Of a stretch of 64,000 nucleotides of DNA, positions 35,104-44,900 are shown one piece after another. The translations under genes were made by a program, and so were the position numbers. The notes beneath the pieces were generated by a model. The model searched no databases, was not told the DNA's origin, and saw only the letters and a list, made by a program, of their open reading frames with translations. Positions within the stretch are counted from its first letter, which is position 1, and each line of letters opens with the position of its first letter. The stretch comes from Salinimonas profundi. GTDB lineage: Bacteria; Pseudomonadota; Gammaproteobacteria; Enterobacterales; Alteromonadaceae. Location of the stretch: NCBI RefSeq assembly GCF_014750655.1, contig NZ_JABBXD010000002.1, positions 157,088 to 221,087 of the forward strand. The letters are read 5' to 3'.

Positions 35104-36153
35104 ATGTTTAGAATTGTGATAAATAACGGTTTGTTAGCAGGCCTGTGCATGTCATTGTGCGCATTAAGTCTGCCAGCATACAGCCAGTACTTCGGCGACA
35201 ATCAGGCCAAACTGGTTGTGCTTGAAGAGGTGGCATTTAAAAACGAAACCAAAAATGTGGAGGCTGTGGGTACTGCCGAGGCAATTCGTTCCGTTACGTT
35301 GTACGCAGCTGTTTCTGATGAAGTTACCGAAGTGAATTTTGTGCCCGGTCAGTATGTTGAAAAGGGCAAGGTACTGGTCAAACTGGACGACCGCCGCCAA
35401 CAGGTTGCTGTACGTCGCGCTCGTTTACAACTGGAAGACGCTTTGCGCACGTTTAAACGTCTGCAGGAAAGCCACGAGCGCGGTGCTATATCGCAAAGCG
35501 AGTTAGATATTGCACAAACCGACCGTGATTTGGCAGAGGTTGCCTTAGCAGAAGCGCAGGCAGATTTGGATGACCGCATTATTGAGGCGCCGTTTAGCGG
35601 TGTGGTAGGCCTGACCGATGTTGAGGTGGGTGATCGTATCAATGAACAGACAGCCATTACGACCATTGATGACAGAAGCAAACTGTACGTAAACTTCAGA
35701 GCGCCGGAAGCAGCCCTGTCAGTATTGATGAGCAATCCCAAAGTCACACTTGAGCCATGGACAAATCGTAATAAAGACATCAGTGCAGAGATTGCGGAAG
35801 TGGATTCGCGCATCAGTGAAGACGACCGTACTATGCGCGCCCGTGCATTGCTGGATAACAGCAATGACAGATTTCGTCCCGGCATGAGTTTTCGGGTGAA
35901 CCTGTCAGTTGATGGTAACCGGTTCGCCGCCATTCCCGAAGCAGCACTTTTATGGGGGGCTAACGGTGCGTATGTCTGGATCTCGGAAAATGGTAAAGCC
36001 AAACGTGTGGATGTGGAGGTGCATCAGCGATTGCGCGGAACAATTCTGGTCTCCGGCAACCTTGAAGAAGGCGATTTACTCATTTCAGAGGGCGTTCAAC
36101 GCTTGCGGAACGGACAGGATGTGACGACAGAACTGGCGCGGAGCGCAGAGTAA
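35104..36153 (+). CDS. RND efflux periplasmic adaptor (membrane fusion protein)
   Basis: The adaptor linking the RND pump to an outer-membrane channel. Its 349 residues carry a signal peptide (about 1-24). A barrel-sandwich/lipoyl domain split around an alpha hairpin (about 60-200; VNFVPGQYVEKGKVLVKLDD and IEAPFSGVVGL) and beta-barrel and membrane-proximal domains to the end follow. It belongs with the next gene, whose ATG overlaps its stop (TAATG). No outer-membrane channel gene is adjacent, so a TolC-type protein encoded elsewhere is presumably used. Confidence 0.92.
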   Translation: MFRIVINNGLLAGLCMSLCALSLPAYSQYFGDNQAKLVVLEEVAFKNETKNVEAVGTAEAIRSVTLYAAVSDEVTEVNFVPGQYVEKGKVLVKLDDRRQQVAVRRARLQLEDALRTFKRLQESHERGAISQSELDIAQTDRDLAEVALAEAQADLDDRIIEAPFSGVVGLTDVEVGDRINEQTAITTIDDRSKLYVNFRAPEAALSVLMSNPKVTLEPWTNRNKDISAEIAEVDSRISEDDRTMRARALLDNSNDRFRPGMSFRVNLSVDGNRFAAIPEAALLWGANGAYVWISENGKAKRVDVEVHQRLRGTILVSGNLEEGDLLISEGVQRLRNGQDVTTELARSAE

Positions 36154-39100
36154 TGAGTCACCTGACCTCCCAGAATAATGATCTTCCCTCCACGGCCATC
36201 CGCCGCCCTGTCTTAATCGTTGTCCTGAATCTGCTGGTTGCTATTGCAGGTTTTGCGGCACTCAATGGCCTTGAGGTTCGTGAACTGCCTGATGTGGATA
36301 CACCGACCATTACTGTCACCGCGCAGCTGCCCGGTGGATCGCCGGAAACAGTCGATGCAGAAGTAACCAGTCGCCTTGAGGGTGCAGTAGCACGGGTAAG
36401 TGGCGTACAAAATATTTACGCACAAAGCGAAGAAAACAGCGCCCGGATACGGGTAGAATTCCGCCCCGGTATTGATTTGGAAGATGCGGCCAATGAGACT
36501 CGCGAGTCTGTTAGCAGAGTTCAGCGTCAACTCCCTGAAGATGTTGAACAGGTGGCGATTATCCGAGCTGACAGTGACGCTGAAGCTGTAGTCAGTATTG
36601 CTGTGTCTTCACGCACACTGGATATGGAGACCCTCACTGAGCGGGTAGACACCGACCTGGCGCCTCTGTTTTTAAGTATCCCCGGCGTGGCTGATGTTCA
36701 GCTAAGCGGAAATCGTGAGCGGGTACTTCGCGTTTCTGTCGATCCGTTACGTTTAACCAGTTACGGGTTGTCGATGACCGATGTGGCGGATGCGCTGCGT
36801 CTGGCCCCTTTTGATGTGCCTGCCGGCAGTATCCAGTCCGAGGACCAGTCACTGATTGTGCGCGCTGATGCCACCTCAGTCACCGCCGAAGATGTTTCAT
36901 CTATCGTGTTAAATAACGATGTGCGTATTGGTGATGTTGCCAGTGTCTATTTTGGCCCTGCCGATACCACCAGCATGGTAAGACTGGATGGCAAGCCAGT
37001 TATTGGACTGGGTGTGGTGCGCCAGGCAAGTTCCAACACTATTGAAATATCCGATGAAGTCCGTGCCATGGTCAGTCAGCTTAATGAGCGTTTTACTGAC
37101 ATGGAAATTGTTGTCACCTCTGACGATGCCGAATTCATCCGGGACTCAGTCAGTGAAGTGGTTCAGTCATTAAGCCTGACAGTTTTGCTGGTTGTCTTTA
37201 CGCTGTTAGTCTTCATTGGCTCATGGCGCGCGACGATTGTGCCTGCGTTGTCTATTCCTGTATCACTGGCCGGGGCGCTGGGCATTATCTGGGTGCTGGG
37301 CTTTTCCGTTAATATTCTGACCTTGCTGGCACTGGTTTTAGCCACCGGGATGATTGTTGATGACGCTATTGTGGTATCAGAGAATATCCAGCGTCGTCGC
37401 GGCCTGGGACTGGGCGCGCGTGCTGCTGCGGTCGTTGGCTCCCGGGAAGTCTTTTTTGCCGTTGTCGCCACCACAGCTGTACTGGCATCGGTGTTCATTC
37501 CTATCGCATTTCTGCCCTCTACCGCGGGCAGACTTTTTCGTGAATTCGGCGGGGTGTTAGCAGGCGCGGTCATTATATCTTCATTTGTCGCCTTGTCGCT
37601 GGTCCCTGCCCTGACAGCGCGGCTACCATTAAAAAATCATAAAAAAGGCGGATTCTTTGATAAAACCTTCGGCCGGTTCGGCTACTGGTGTTTATCGGGC
37701 TATCAGCGCTCGTTGACCTGGTCGCTCCGATATGGATGGGTTATTGTTCTGTTAAGTCTGGTGGCGGCAACCGGTGCCTGGTTCCTGTCACAAAATATCA
37801 AAAGCGAGTTACTGCCCAGTGAAGACCGTGGCACCATTCGTATCTTTGCCCGCGGCCCGGACGGCGCCGGCATTAACTTCATGGACCGCCAGGCGGAGCG
37901 CATGGAAGAAGTGCTGTTACCGTATGTAGAAAAAGGGACAGTAGATTCCATTTATACAGTGGTTGGCTCATGGGATCCCAACATTGTATTTATCACCGCC
38001 CCTCTTAAGCATTGGGAAGACAGAGACGAGTCGTTACAGGATGTAATAGAGGAAATCCGTCCTTCACTTCAGTCAATTCCTGGCGCTCCAGGCAACGCAT
38101 TTGGTGGCAACAGTCTGAACTTACGTGGTCAGGGCGGTGGTCTTGAGATTGCTTTGACGGGCGATAGTTATGAGCGGATCTTCCAGGCTGCGCAGGATTA
38201 TGCAGCTAAGATTGAGCAGAACGTTCCTGAGCTGGGCACGCCCCGCATCAGTTATGAACCTACGCAGCCCCAGATGCGCATCAATATTGACCGTCGCCGT
38301 GCAGATGAACTTGGTGTACCGTTAAACGATATTGCCACAACACTGCGTGCTGCGGTAAACGGTGATGACATTGCTGATCTTAATGTCGGCGACCAGGCCA
38401 TTCCTATCATGCTGCAATCCAGAAACCGGAACACCAGTGATCCGGCTGATCTAACCAACCTTTACGTTAAATCCGAGTCTGGAAATCTGATACCACTTTC
38501 AAGTCTCGCTTATATCAGTGAAGAAGGTGTTGCCGCTGAACTTGAGCGCCAGGCACAGCGTCGTGCAATTCAGATTGAAATGGATTTACCTGAAGAAGTC
38601 GCGATAAACGAAGCGGTCGAGAAACTCAGAGGATTACAAAATACCCTGCCTGATGGCATTGGTCTTATCTTTTTAGGTGAAGCGCAGACCTACGAGGAAA
38701 CATCACAACAGGTGGCCATCACCTACGTGTTGGCGTTCATCATTGTCCTGCTGGTATTGGCTGCACAATTTGAAAGTGTAAACAGCGCCGTTGTCGTAAT
38801 GCTGACGGTTCCCTTTGGGATAGCGGCAGCCATTTATGCGTTGTTCCTGACTAACACGACCATCAACGTATACTCACAAATTGGTCTTGTCATGCTGATT
38901 GGTCTGTTGGCGAAAAACGCTATTCTGCTTATCGAGTTTGCTGATCAGCTTCGTGATCGGGGCTACGACATTTATGATGCCATTGTTGAAGCTGGTAAGG
39001 TGCGACTTCGTCCCATCATGATGACGCTCGTATCAACCATACTGGGTGGCTTGCCGCTTATCTTGTCGACCGGCGCAGGGGCTGAGGCAAGAAACGCGAT

Positions 39101-39260
39101 TGGCTGGGTAGTCTTTGGCGGATTAGGTATCGCGGTGGTTTTCACGCTTTATCTGACACCGGTGCTTTACCTCGGCCTTGCCAGATTTACCAAGCCGCGG
39201 GCAGATGAAAGTCAGCGACTGGAAAATGAGCTGGATCACGCCAGCCAGCAGTCACTGTAA
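36153..39260 (+). CDS. RND efflux pump inner-membrane transporter (HAE-1-like)
   Basis: A proton-driven trimeric exporter of 1035 residues, the usual RND length. It has twelve membrane helices in two halves. The first half has an N-terminal helix (about 19-36), large periplasmic loop and helices 2-6, with proton-relay Asp residues in GMIVDDAIVVSEN (about 408-420). The second half ends with helices 8-12 including LLAKNAILLIEFA. It is the closest in style to MdtBC/AcrB-like and VexF-type pumps, and the substrate is unknown. A strong terminator follows. Confidence 0.93.
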   Translation: MSHLTSQNNDLPSTAIRRPVLIVVLNLLVAIAGFAALNGLEVRELPDVDTPTITVTAQLPGGSPETVDAEVTSRLEGAVARVSGVQNIYAQSEENSARIRVEFRPGIDLEDAANETRESVSRVQRQLPEDVEQVAIIRADSDAEAVVSIAVSSRTLDMETLTERVDTDLAPLFLSIPGVADVQLSGNRERVLRVSVDPLRLTSYGLSMTDVADALRLAPFDVPAGSIQSEDQSLIVRADATSVTAEDVSSIVLNNDVRIGDVASVYFGPADTTSMVRLDGKPVIGLGVVRQASSNTIEISDEVRAMVSQLNERFTDMEIVVTSDDAEFIRDSVSEVVQSLSLTVLLVVFTLLVFIGSWRATIVPALSIPVSLAGALGIIWVLGFSVNILTLLALVLATGMIVDDAIVVSENIQRRRGLGLGARAAAVVGSREVFFAVVATTAVLASVFIPIAFLPSTAGRLFREFGGVLAGAVIISSFVALSLVPALTARLPLKNHKKGGFFDKTFGRFGYWCLSGYQRSLTWSLRYGWVIVLLSLVAATGAWFLSQNIKSELLPSEDRGTIRIFARGPDGAGINFMDRQAERMEEVLLPYVEKGTVDSIYTVVGSWDPNIVFITAPLKHWEDRDESLQDVIEEIRPSLQSIPGAPGNAFGGNSLNLRGQGGGLEIALTGDSYERIFQAAQDYAAKIEQNVPELGTPRISYEPTQPQMRINIDRRRADELGVPLNDIATTLRAAVNGDDIADLNVGDQAIPIMLQSRNRNTSDPADLTNLYVKSESGNLIPLSSLAYISEEGVAAELERQAQRRAIQIEMDLPEEVAINEAVEKLRGLQNTLPDGIGLIFLGEAQTYEETSQQVAITYVLAFIIVLLVLAAQFESVNSAVVVMLTVPFGIAAAIYALFLTNTTINVYSQIGLVMLIGLLAKNAILLIEFADQLRDRGYDIYDAIVEAGKVRLRPIMMTLVSTILGGLPLILSTGAGAEARNAIGWVVFGGLGIAVVFTLYLTPVLYLGLARFTKPRADESQRLENELDHASQQSL

Positions 39261-39283
39261 AGTAAATATGCTGGACTACGAAC

Positions 39284-39317
39284 AAAAAAGCCGCAATGAA
39301 AATTGCGGCTTTTTTTT
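39284..39317 (+). terminator. Terminator after the RND operon
   Basis: AGCCGCAAT / ATTGCGGCT with a GAAA tetraloop followed by eight T and preceded by six A, so it can serve both the RND operon (+) and the convergent TerB-like gene (-). Confidence 0.9.
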
Positions 39318-39334
39318 ACCCATATGCGGATCGT

Positions 39335-39745
39335 TCAGGGCATAGCGGCGGGCTGCTGATCTGTCCGGGAACCGTTCACCAACGCTTTGGCCAGCATTTT
39401 GTGCGTAAGCAGCGACAGGATTTCGGTTTCTTCTTCACTGCGATTGCCGTCTACCCCGGTGATCGTCATCGCCACTTCCATCGCTCTGTGCGCATCAAAG
39501 GACAAGTCATCTTTAAAGTCGCGTAAGTAGTCCATCGCGGCACCGGTATCCAGAGCCTTGCGAGTTTGATAGATAACATCGTTTAAGAACGCCTCGGGGC
39601 AAATCGGGCTTTCCCACTCAAGCGAATTAACTAACTGTTCAAGGTAATCCTGCTCTGTAAGCGTAACTTTATTATCAATCTGATAGAGTAGAACGGCGAG
39701 ACGAACAAGGGCCTGGTTAAAAGATTGCTGACTGGATAACTGCAT
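39335..39745 (-). CDS. Small TerB-like helical protein
   Basis: A 136-residue acidic, all-helical protein that I recognise only loosely. The C-terminal part (MEVAMTITGVDGNRSEEETEILSLL, shown in outline, about 92-116) has the acidic-turn pattern of TerB-like domains. No membrane segment or signal peptide. AAGGAG lies five bases before the ATG, and a 7-bp perfect hairpin (TTCACAG / CTGTGAA, 39755-39774) abuts that ribosome-binding site, which could affect translation. Confidence 0.55.
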   Translation of the reverse strand: MQLSSQQSFNQALVRLAVLLYQIDNKVTLTEQDYLEQLVNSLEWESPICPEAFLNDVIYQTRKALDTGAAMDYLRDFKDDLSFDAHRAMEVAMTITGVDGNRSEEETEILSLLTHKMLAKALVNGSRTDQQPAAMP

Positions 39746-40054
39746 ACAAACTCCTTCACAGATTTTCCTGTGAATAATTATCGAAGCGTCCTGCTTCCAC
39801 TTTATTGTGATTAATTAGGGTACATTTCCACCGTGTTCCGGCTGCCCGGAATAAAGTGACACACGCATTACGCGTATTTTCTGAAGATAGTTCAGCCCGT
39901 TAAATGAAGTCTGTGTAAGTGTTCAGAACCTGAGCGACTATCGGCCGAAATCCGGCTAAGTGCTGCCTCGATGCAGTTGCTAACAGTATAGAAGAGAATT
40001 GCGGAAAGCCAAACTAAGGGCCGACCTCAGACAAGGTCGGCCTGTAACGCTGCC
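39746..40054. other. Intergenic region, 309 bp
   Basis: It contains the small hairpin beside the ribosome-binding site of the TerB-like gene (39755-39774) and the terminator-like hairpin of the condensin operon (40019-40042). I see no reading frame or RNA gene in the rest. Confidence 0.5.
40019..40042 (-). terminator. Terminator-like hairpin after the mksF-like gene
   Basis: GGCCGACCT / AGGTCGGCC, nine base pairs with a six-base loop, 13 bp past the stop. The following sequence is only weakly T-rich, so termination may be partial. Confidence 0.55.
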
Positions 40055-41275
40055 TTAACGCAGCCCGAGTGTTATATCATTAATGTAGAAGTTTCCGTTG
40101 AATATCGCGTGTGCTTCTCCGGTGGGATCCAGCGCAAAGTACTGCTTGTCCTGGTCGTTAAGGGCCTGATAGCCGCCGATAACCTGATATAGCCAAACCT
40201 CTGGGTCAAAATCCAGTTGCTGTGCCTCGTAGTACGTCAGTGCTGAGCACGGCTGACCGGAATCAATCACCTGACAGAAATACGCTTCTACAGCAAGCTG
40301 AACCGGTGCCTTTTCCAGCGAGATCGTATCCTGTTCGCTAACATCAATCTCACTTGCCGGCTGGTGTTTTTCAGCATCCGGCTGACGGCGATGTATATCA
40401 GTAAGCGCGCCGACCAGTTGCTGCAAGTCCTGCTCGTGTTCGACGTTATTAACATCGGCACTCGCCTCATTCAGCATCCCGCCAGCCTGATTAAACAGAA
40501 CAGGCACATCGCTCAGATTGGCATAGTTGCCCGGCGTAAAGTCAGGCTGCTGCTCCATATGCAACAAAAACCCTTTCAACAGGCGTGTGCGCCCCTGAAA
40601 CTCCCTGAACCGTCCCAATAGCTCCAGCAGCCGGGCCTGTGCCACCGATAGCTCCTGCGCCGCTTTGGAAAAGTTTTGTTGCAGGGCGACCACCAACAGC
40701 TGACGCAGTTCGCGATTACTGCCTGCCAGTTCACTGAGCTCATCAAAACGAAAACACTCAAGCTGTGTGAGCAGTTCTGACACCTGACTCTGTGCAAGTT
40801 CGTTTTCGCGAATTTTGGCCTCTACCGACGAAACATAGCCAAACTCATTGTTAATGCGGCTGAACATGACTCTGACACTGTTGGCCAGAGATTCAGTTAA
40901 CTGATAAACATGCTCGGTCAGATCCGACATATGCGCATGCGCTTCATTGAAGCGGTTGTAGTGCAGCGCTTCTTTATAGTGTTCGGTCAACGTTTTCAGG
41001 CTGGCCAGCGAGGCGCCGATATTGGCATTGATGGTGCGGTTTCTTTCATCCTGAAGGCTACCTTCCAACAGGGTTCGCACCGCCGCTTTCAATCGCAAGG
41101 GGCTTTGCGGCTCGGGCCGCCACAACACCTGAAGCTGAACCAACTGCTCGAGTACTTTTTTACTGTACTCCTGCTCATTCACATGGCCGGACACGTAGGC
41201 CTGCATGATTAAATCGCTGTGCCGGCCAAGTGCGTTGAGCAGCTTACTGCCGGCCTGGATTAGCGCCTGACTCAT
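40055..41275 (-). CDS. MksF/JetA-like kleisin subunit
   Basis: The probable kleisin of the SMC-like complex encoded upstream. The 406-residue protein is mainly helical with a winged-helix-like N-terminus (about 1-75). Long coiled helices span about 100-240 (ESLANSVRVMFSRINNEFGY), with an acidic linker about 280-315 and a C-terminal domain about 320-406. It overlaps the preceding gene by four bases (ATGA). Assignment is by size, fold pattern and operon context; sequence resemblance to MukF itself is weak. Confidence 0.65.
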   Translation of the reverse strand: MSQALIQAGSKLLNALGRHSDLIMQAYVSGHVNEQEYSKKVLEQLVQLQVLWRPEPQSPLRLKAAVRTLLEGSLQDERNRTINANIGASLASLKTLTEHYKEALHYNRFNEAHAHMSDLTEHVYQLTESLANSVRVMFSRINNEFGYVSSVEAKIRENELAQSQVSELLTQLECFRFDELSELAGSNRELRQLLVVALQQNFSKAAQELSVAQARLLELLGRFREFQGRTRLLKGFLLHMEQQPDFTPGNYANLSDVPVLFNQAGGMLNEASADVNNVEHEQDLQQLVGALTDIHRRQPDAEKHQPASEIDVSEQDTISLEKAPVQLAVEAYFCQVIDSGQPCSALTYYEAQQLDFDPEVWLYQVIGGYQALNDQDKQYFALDPTGEAHAIFNGNFYINDITLGLR

Positions 41276-41907
41276 ATCAGGCTGCCCTGGCTGATAGCAG
41301 CTTCGGCCTGTTCAGACAACGACAGCGATTCGGTTTCATCAATAAACTTAATGACATCATACAAATGCTCAATACGTCCTGTAGCCAGATAGATCTGTTT
41401 ATCTGTATTGGGCTTAACCAAATACCCCAGGTCCGTTAAACGCTTAAATACCTGCTTTAACTGCCCATCCAGATTGACGCTGGTCGAATTGAACAACCGG
41501 TAACGGGATATCTTCTCAAGTTGCTCTGCATACGCCGGCGTATCCTCAATCACAGATTGCAGTTCATTCAGTCGGATAGCACTGCCCATTGTCACCGGCA
41601 CATCTGCTTCGCCGGCTTGCTGCACCAGTATCAACCATTCAACCAGTGGCACTAGTGAGGATGTGGTTTCCTGAAACTGATTCAGTAGTGTTTTACGTTC
41701 AGCTTCTCCCAGCGTCAGGTAGGCGGCAAAAAACACCTCACCTTCTGCAGAACTGGCCAGGGTTCGGTTGAGCATATTCAGGTGAGGCTCAAGCGTATCA
41801 GCGTTCTCACGTCGCTTGAGAAAACGCCATGCTTCTTCGTCTGTCACCTGACAAATGAATTTTCCTTCCAGTAACTGGCTGAGAATACGACCTGCTTCAG
41901 ACATCAT
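41272..41907 (-). CDS. MksE/JetB-like accessory subunit
   Basis: A 211-residue helical protein expected to bridge the kleisin and the SMC arms. The C-terminal part (about 150-190: LKQVFKRLTDLGYLVKP, then QIYLATGRIEHLYDVIKFID) has winged-helix character typical of MukE/MksE/JetB. It overlaps both neighbours by four bases (ATGA at each junction), so all three subunits are made from one coupled message. Confidence 0.65.
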   Translation of the reverse strand: MMSEAGRILSQLLEGKFICQVTDEEAWRFLKRRENADTLEPHLNMLNRTLASSAEGEVFFAAYLTLGEAERKTLLNQFQETTSSLVPLVEWLILVQQAGEADVPVTMGSAIRLNELQSVIEDTPAYAEQLEKISRYRLFNSTSVNLDGQLKQVFKRLTDLGYLVKPNTDKQIYLATGRIEHLYDVIKFIDETESLSLSEQAEAAISQGSLI

Positions 41908-44900
41908 GCTGACGCTTCCTCCTGAGTTCGGCGAGCCTGAATACGCTCGGCTATGGCACTGGCTTTAGGTTGCACCACCTGCAGTTTTCGACTGACCTTG
42001 TCGATCAAATAGCGATTTTCAAACAGGGTGAGTACATCGGACTCCGGGTTGGGGAATGCACCCACAACGCTGATATTGTTTTTATGACAGGCATCAAATA
42101 TTTTTTTCACATTGCTTTGATGCAGCGTGCCCAGTTCGTCAATGGGCCAGTGAACTGTCGTGCTGTCGTCACTGCGCAACAGGCGGGTAAATGCCAGTAA
42201 GAATTTACATAAAATCAGATAAGCCATGCCGTGACTGGATGACTCGTTTAGCTGACGGTCGGTACGAATAATCAGGTCACTGTTGCCTTCGCGAAGATGC
42301 AGCTCAATATCCAGTAGCTTGCTGATCCCGCCGGTCAGGGCTGCGCGCCCCAAAATATCCAGCACCCGGCGCATGCTTTGCCCGTACTCCTCGTCGGGTA
42401 ATTCAGCAGCCCCAGAGGCCATCCACTCATCATAAAGCCCTCTGAACTGCTCCAGCTCCGGCCAGAATTCAAGTTCACTGATGCGTGAGCGGATTTTTAC
42501 CGCAGAATCCGACACGCCATCTAAAAACAGTTCGCTGTCGACTTCTTTGGTGATGCGGCGGCTCTGACTGACAATGCGTTTATCAATGTCTGCCAAAACA
42601 TAGTAATACTGTGTGAGGTCGGCACCGAATATCCGCCCCTGCTCTTTTAGCCCCTGCAGTTTCTGCGGAACAATCACATTCAGTAGCTGTGACAGATGCG
42701 TCACCATTCTGCGATGGTCAATCCCCTTCACACCATGTGCGTTGATCACTGCACATTCCTGACGAGCCCGCTCCCAGGTATCGGACAAACCTGTGCCAGC
42801 CTGCGCAGCGATAAGCTGATCAAAGCGTTCGACGTAATTACGAACATCGCTCAGCAGCTCCTCGCGCTCCTGTAACAACGCCTGGGCCTGCGACAGTCGC
42901 TGACCTATGCTGACATCATCAAAGCGTTGTTCATCGGGGTGTTCACCGCTTGCCAGTGATATGCGCGCCAAAGCCTTACCCAGTGAAGTAACCTGGTCAA
43001 GCTGCTCTGTAGCTGTTTTTAGCGTAACCTCAAGCTTCTGCTGTGCTTCAAGCAATGATTCCCGGGTTTCGCGGTACGTACTGTTCTCCTGCGCAAGGCT
43101 ACGCTCAGCATCGGACAGGGTTTTGCGCGCCTCGCTCAAGCCGCTTTGCCATTTAACCTTGTGACCGGTAAACACCGTTTGATACCAGCGCTCGTAATCA
43201 CTCACTTTATGTCGCTGCGATTCGGTTTTTGTGATGCTGTCTTTGAGTGATTTGATACGCTTTTTCAGCTGACCAATTTCGTCAACATCCACGCCGCGGT
43301 TGTTCAGCTCACTTTCCAGCCAGGCTTCCATATCTTTGCGGTCGCTGGCCGCCAGCTCTCTGGCTTTCTTAATATCAGCGTCACACTGCGCAATTTGTGC
43401 TTTGGTATCGCCAATTAATTGCTGCCAGTGGAAACGATGTTCTGTCTGGGCTTCGCGTAACTGGTCGTTCAGCTCATCGTTATCCGATTCAAACTGCGCG
43501 ACGATTTTTTTCTGCGACTGAGTATTTGCATCAAGTTTGCCACGGGCTTTTTGCTTTCTTTGTGATAACGCCTGCTGGTACTCGCTTAACAAACCATCTT
43601 TATCTTGCTGAGCACGCTTGCGGGCAGACTCGGCGCTGCGTACAAGGTTATCTTTTTGGGTCAGCGCCAACTCAGCATTTCGCACATCTTCATTGGCTTT
43701 GGCCAGTGTCTGCTCACATGTGTTTTGTTGCACCAATGCATCTTTCTGGCGCTGCTGTGCATCACTAAGCTGCTGTTTCAGCGCCTGCTCGCTTTGGGCG
43801 TATTCAGGGGTATCCAGCATATCAGTGGATAAATCGATACCGTAAAGCCCTGCACTATTTTCCGTTGTGCGCGGGGTTAAGTCGGTCCGACCCAGCAGTT
43901 CAGGGCGAAGAACTTTGCCCAGGGTTTGCTCCCAGCTTTCTACATTTTTGCGTAAAAATTCCAGTAATGAACCTTCCCCCGGATAGAGCAGCTGATTCAC
44001 CGCGGCAACGGCTTTTTCTTCTTTTTGATATAACTGGCGAGCCTTATCCAGCGCCTGAGATGCTTCCTGGCGCGATTGCTGTAACTTGTGATGCTGCGAC
44101 TGCGCCTGACGGTACTCAGTGCGCGCCGCATCCTCATTAATGGTGGCTTCTTTAATCGTTGCATCCATCAGATCTAACTGAGACTGCTCGAACTCATTGA
44201 AGCCAACATTGTTTACGCTACCTTTTAGCTTCGCCTCAGCAACTTTAAGCTCGCTGAGTTGTGCCTGAAAGGCTTCTTTAAGCGACTGCTGACGCTGAGC
44301 AAAGGACGCTTTAATTTCATGCAACGCATCGCTTTCCTGTTGCTGCTGCTCGCTGTGTTTTTCGGCCGCTTCCTGACGTGAAGCAGAAAGTTGCTCCAGT
44401 GTCGCATTTAACTTCTCACCCGCCTCCGCCAGACGTCGTGCGTAAGCTGATTCAATATCCTGGTGTTTTTCAGTTAACAGGCTGTAGCGGGCTGACACAG
44501 TTTCCAGTTCATTTTGCCACTGCGCAAGACTGGCGACATCTTCTCGCAATTGCTCAATATCCAACTCTTGCCACTGTTCATATTCACGCTCCACCGCTTC
44601 AAGTTCGGCGGAGAATTTCTCGACATCGGCACGAGCACCGGAGACCGTCTGATTGAGTAGGTCGCGGCGTTCATACCACTGGGCATCGCTTTGTTTTCGC
44701 TGATGATGATTATCTTCAAGGGATGTTTTTGCCTGCTCCGCCCGTGCCGACAACTGGCTCTTATCCTGTTCAAATTGCCCTTTCAGCATGCCCAGTGTTT
44801 GTTCTGCGGTGGTCAGGGCCAGATTAGCCTGCTCTAGCTTGGTAAACTCGGGGCGGATACGGTCAAACTGCTTGATGAGCTGGCACTCTTTCAGCCAGTC

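Noticed and set aside
43397-43768. 123-codon + strand frame
   Set aside because: Antisense to the coiled-coil part of the SMC-like gene, cysteine/histidine-rich without pattern, no ribosome-binding site.
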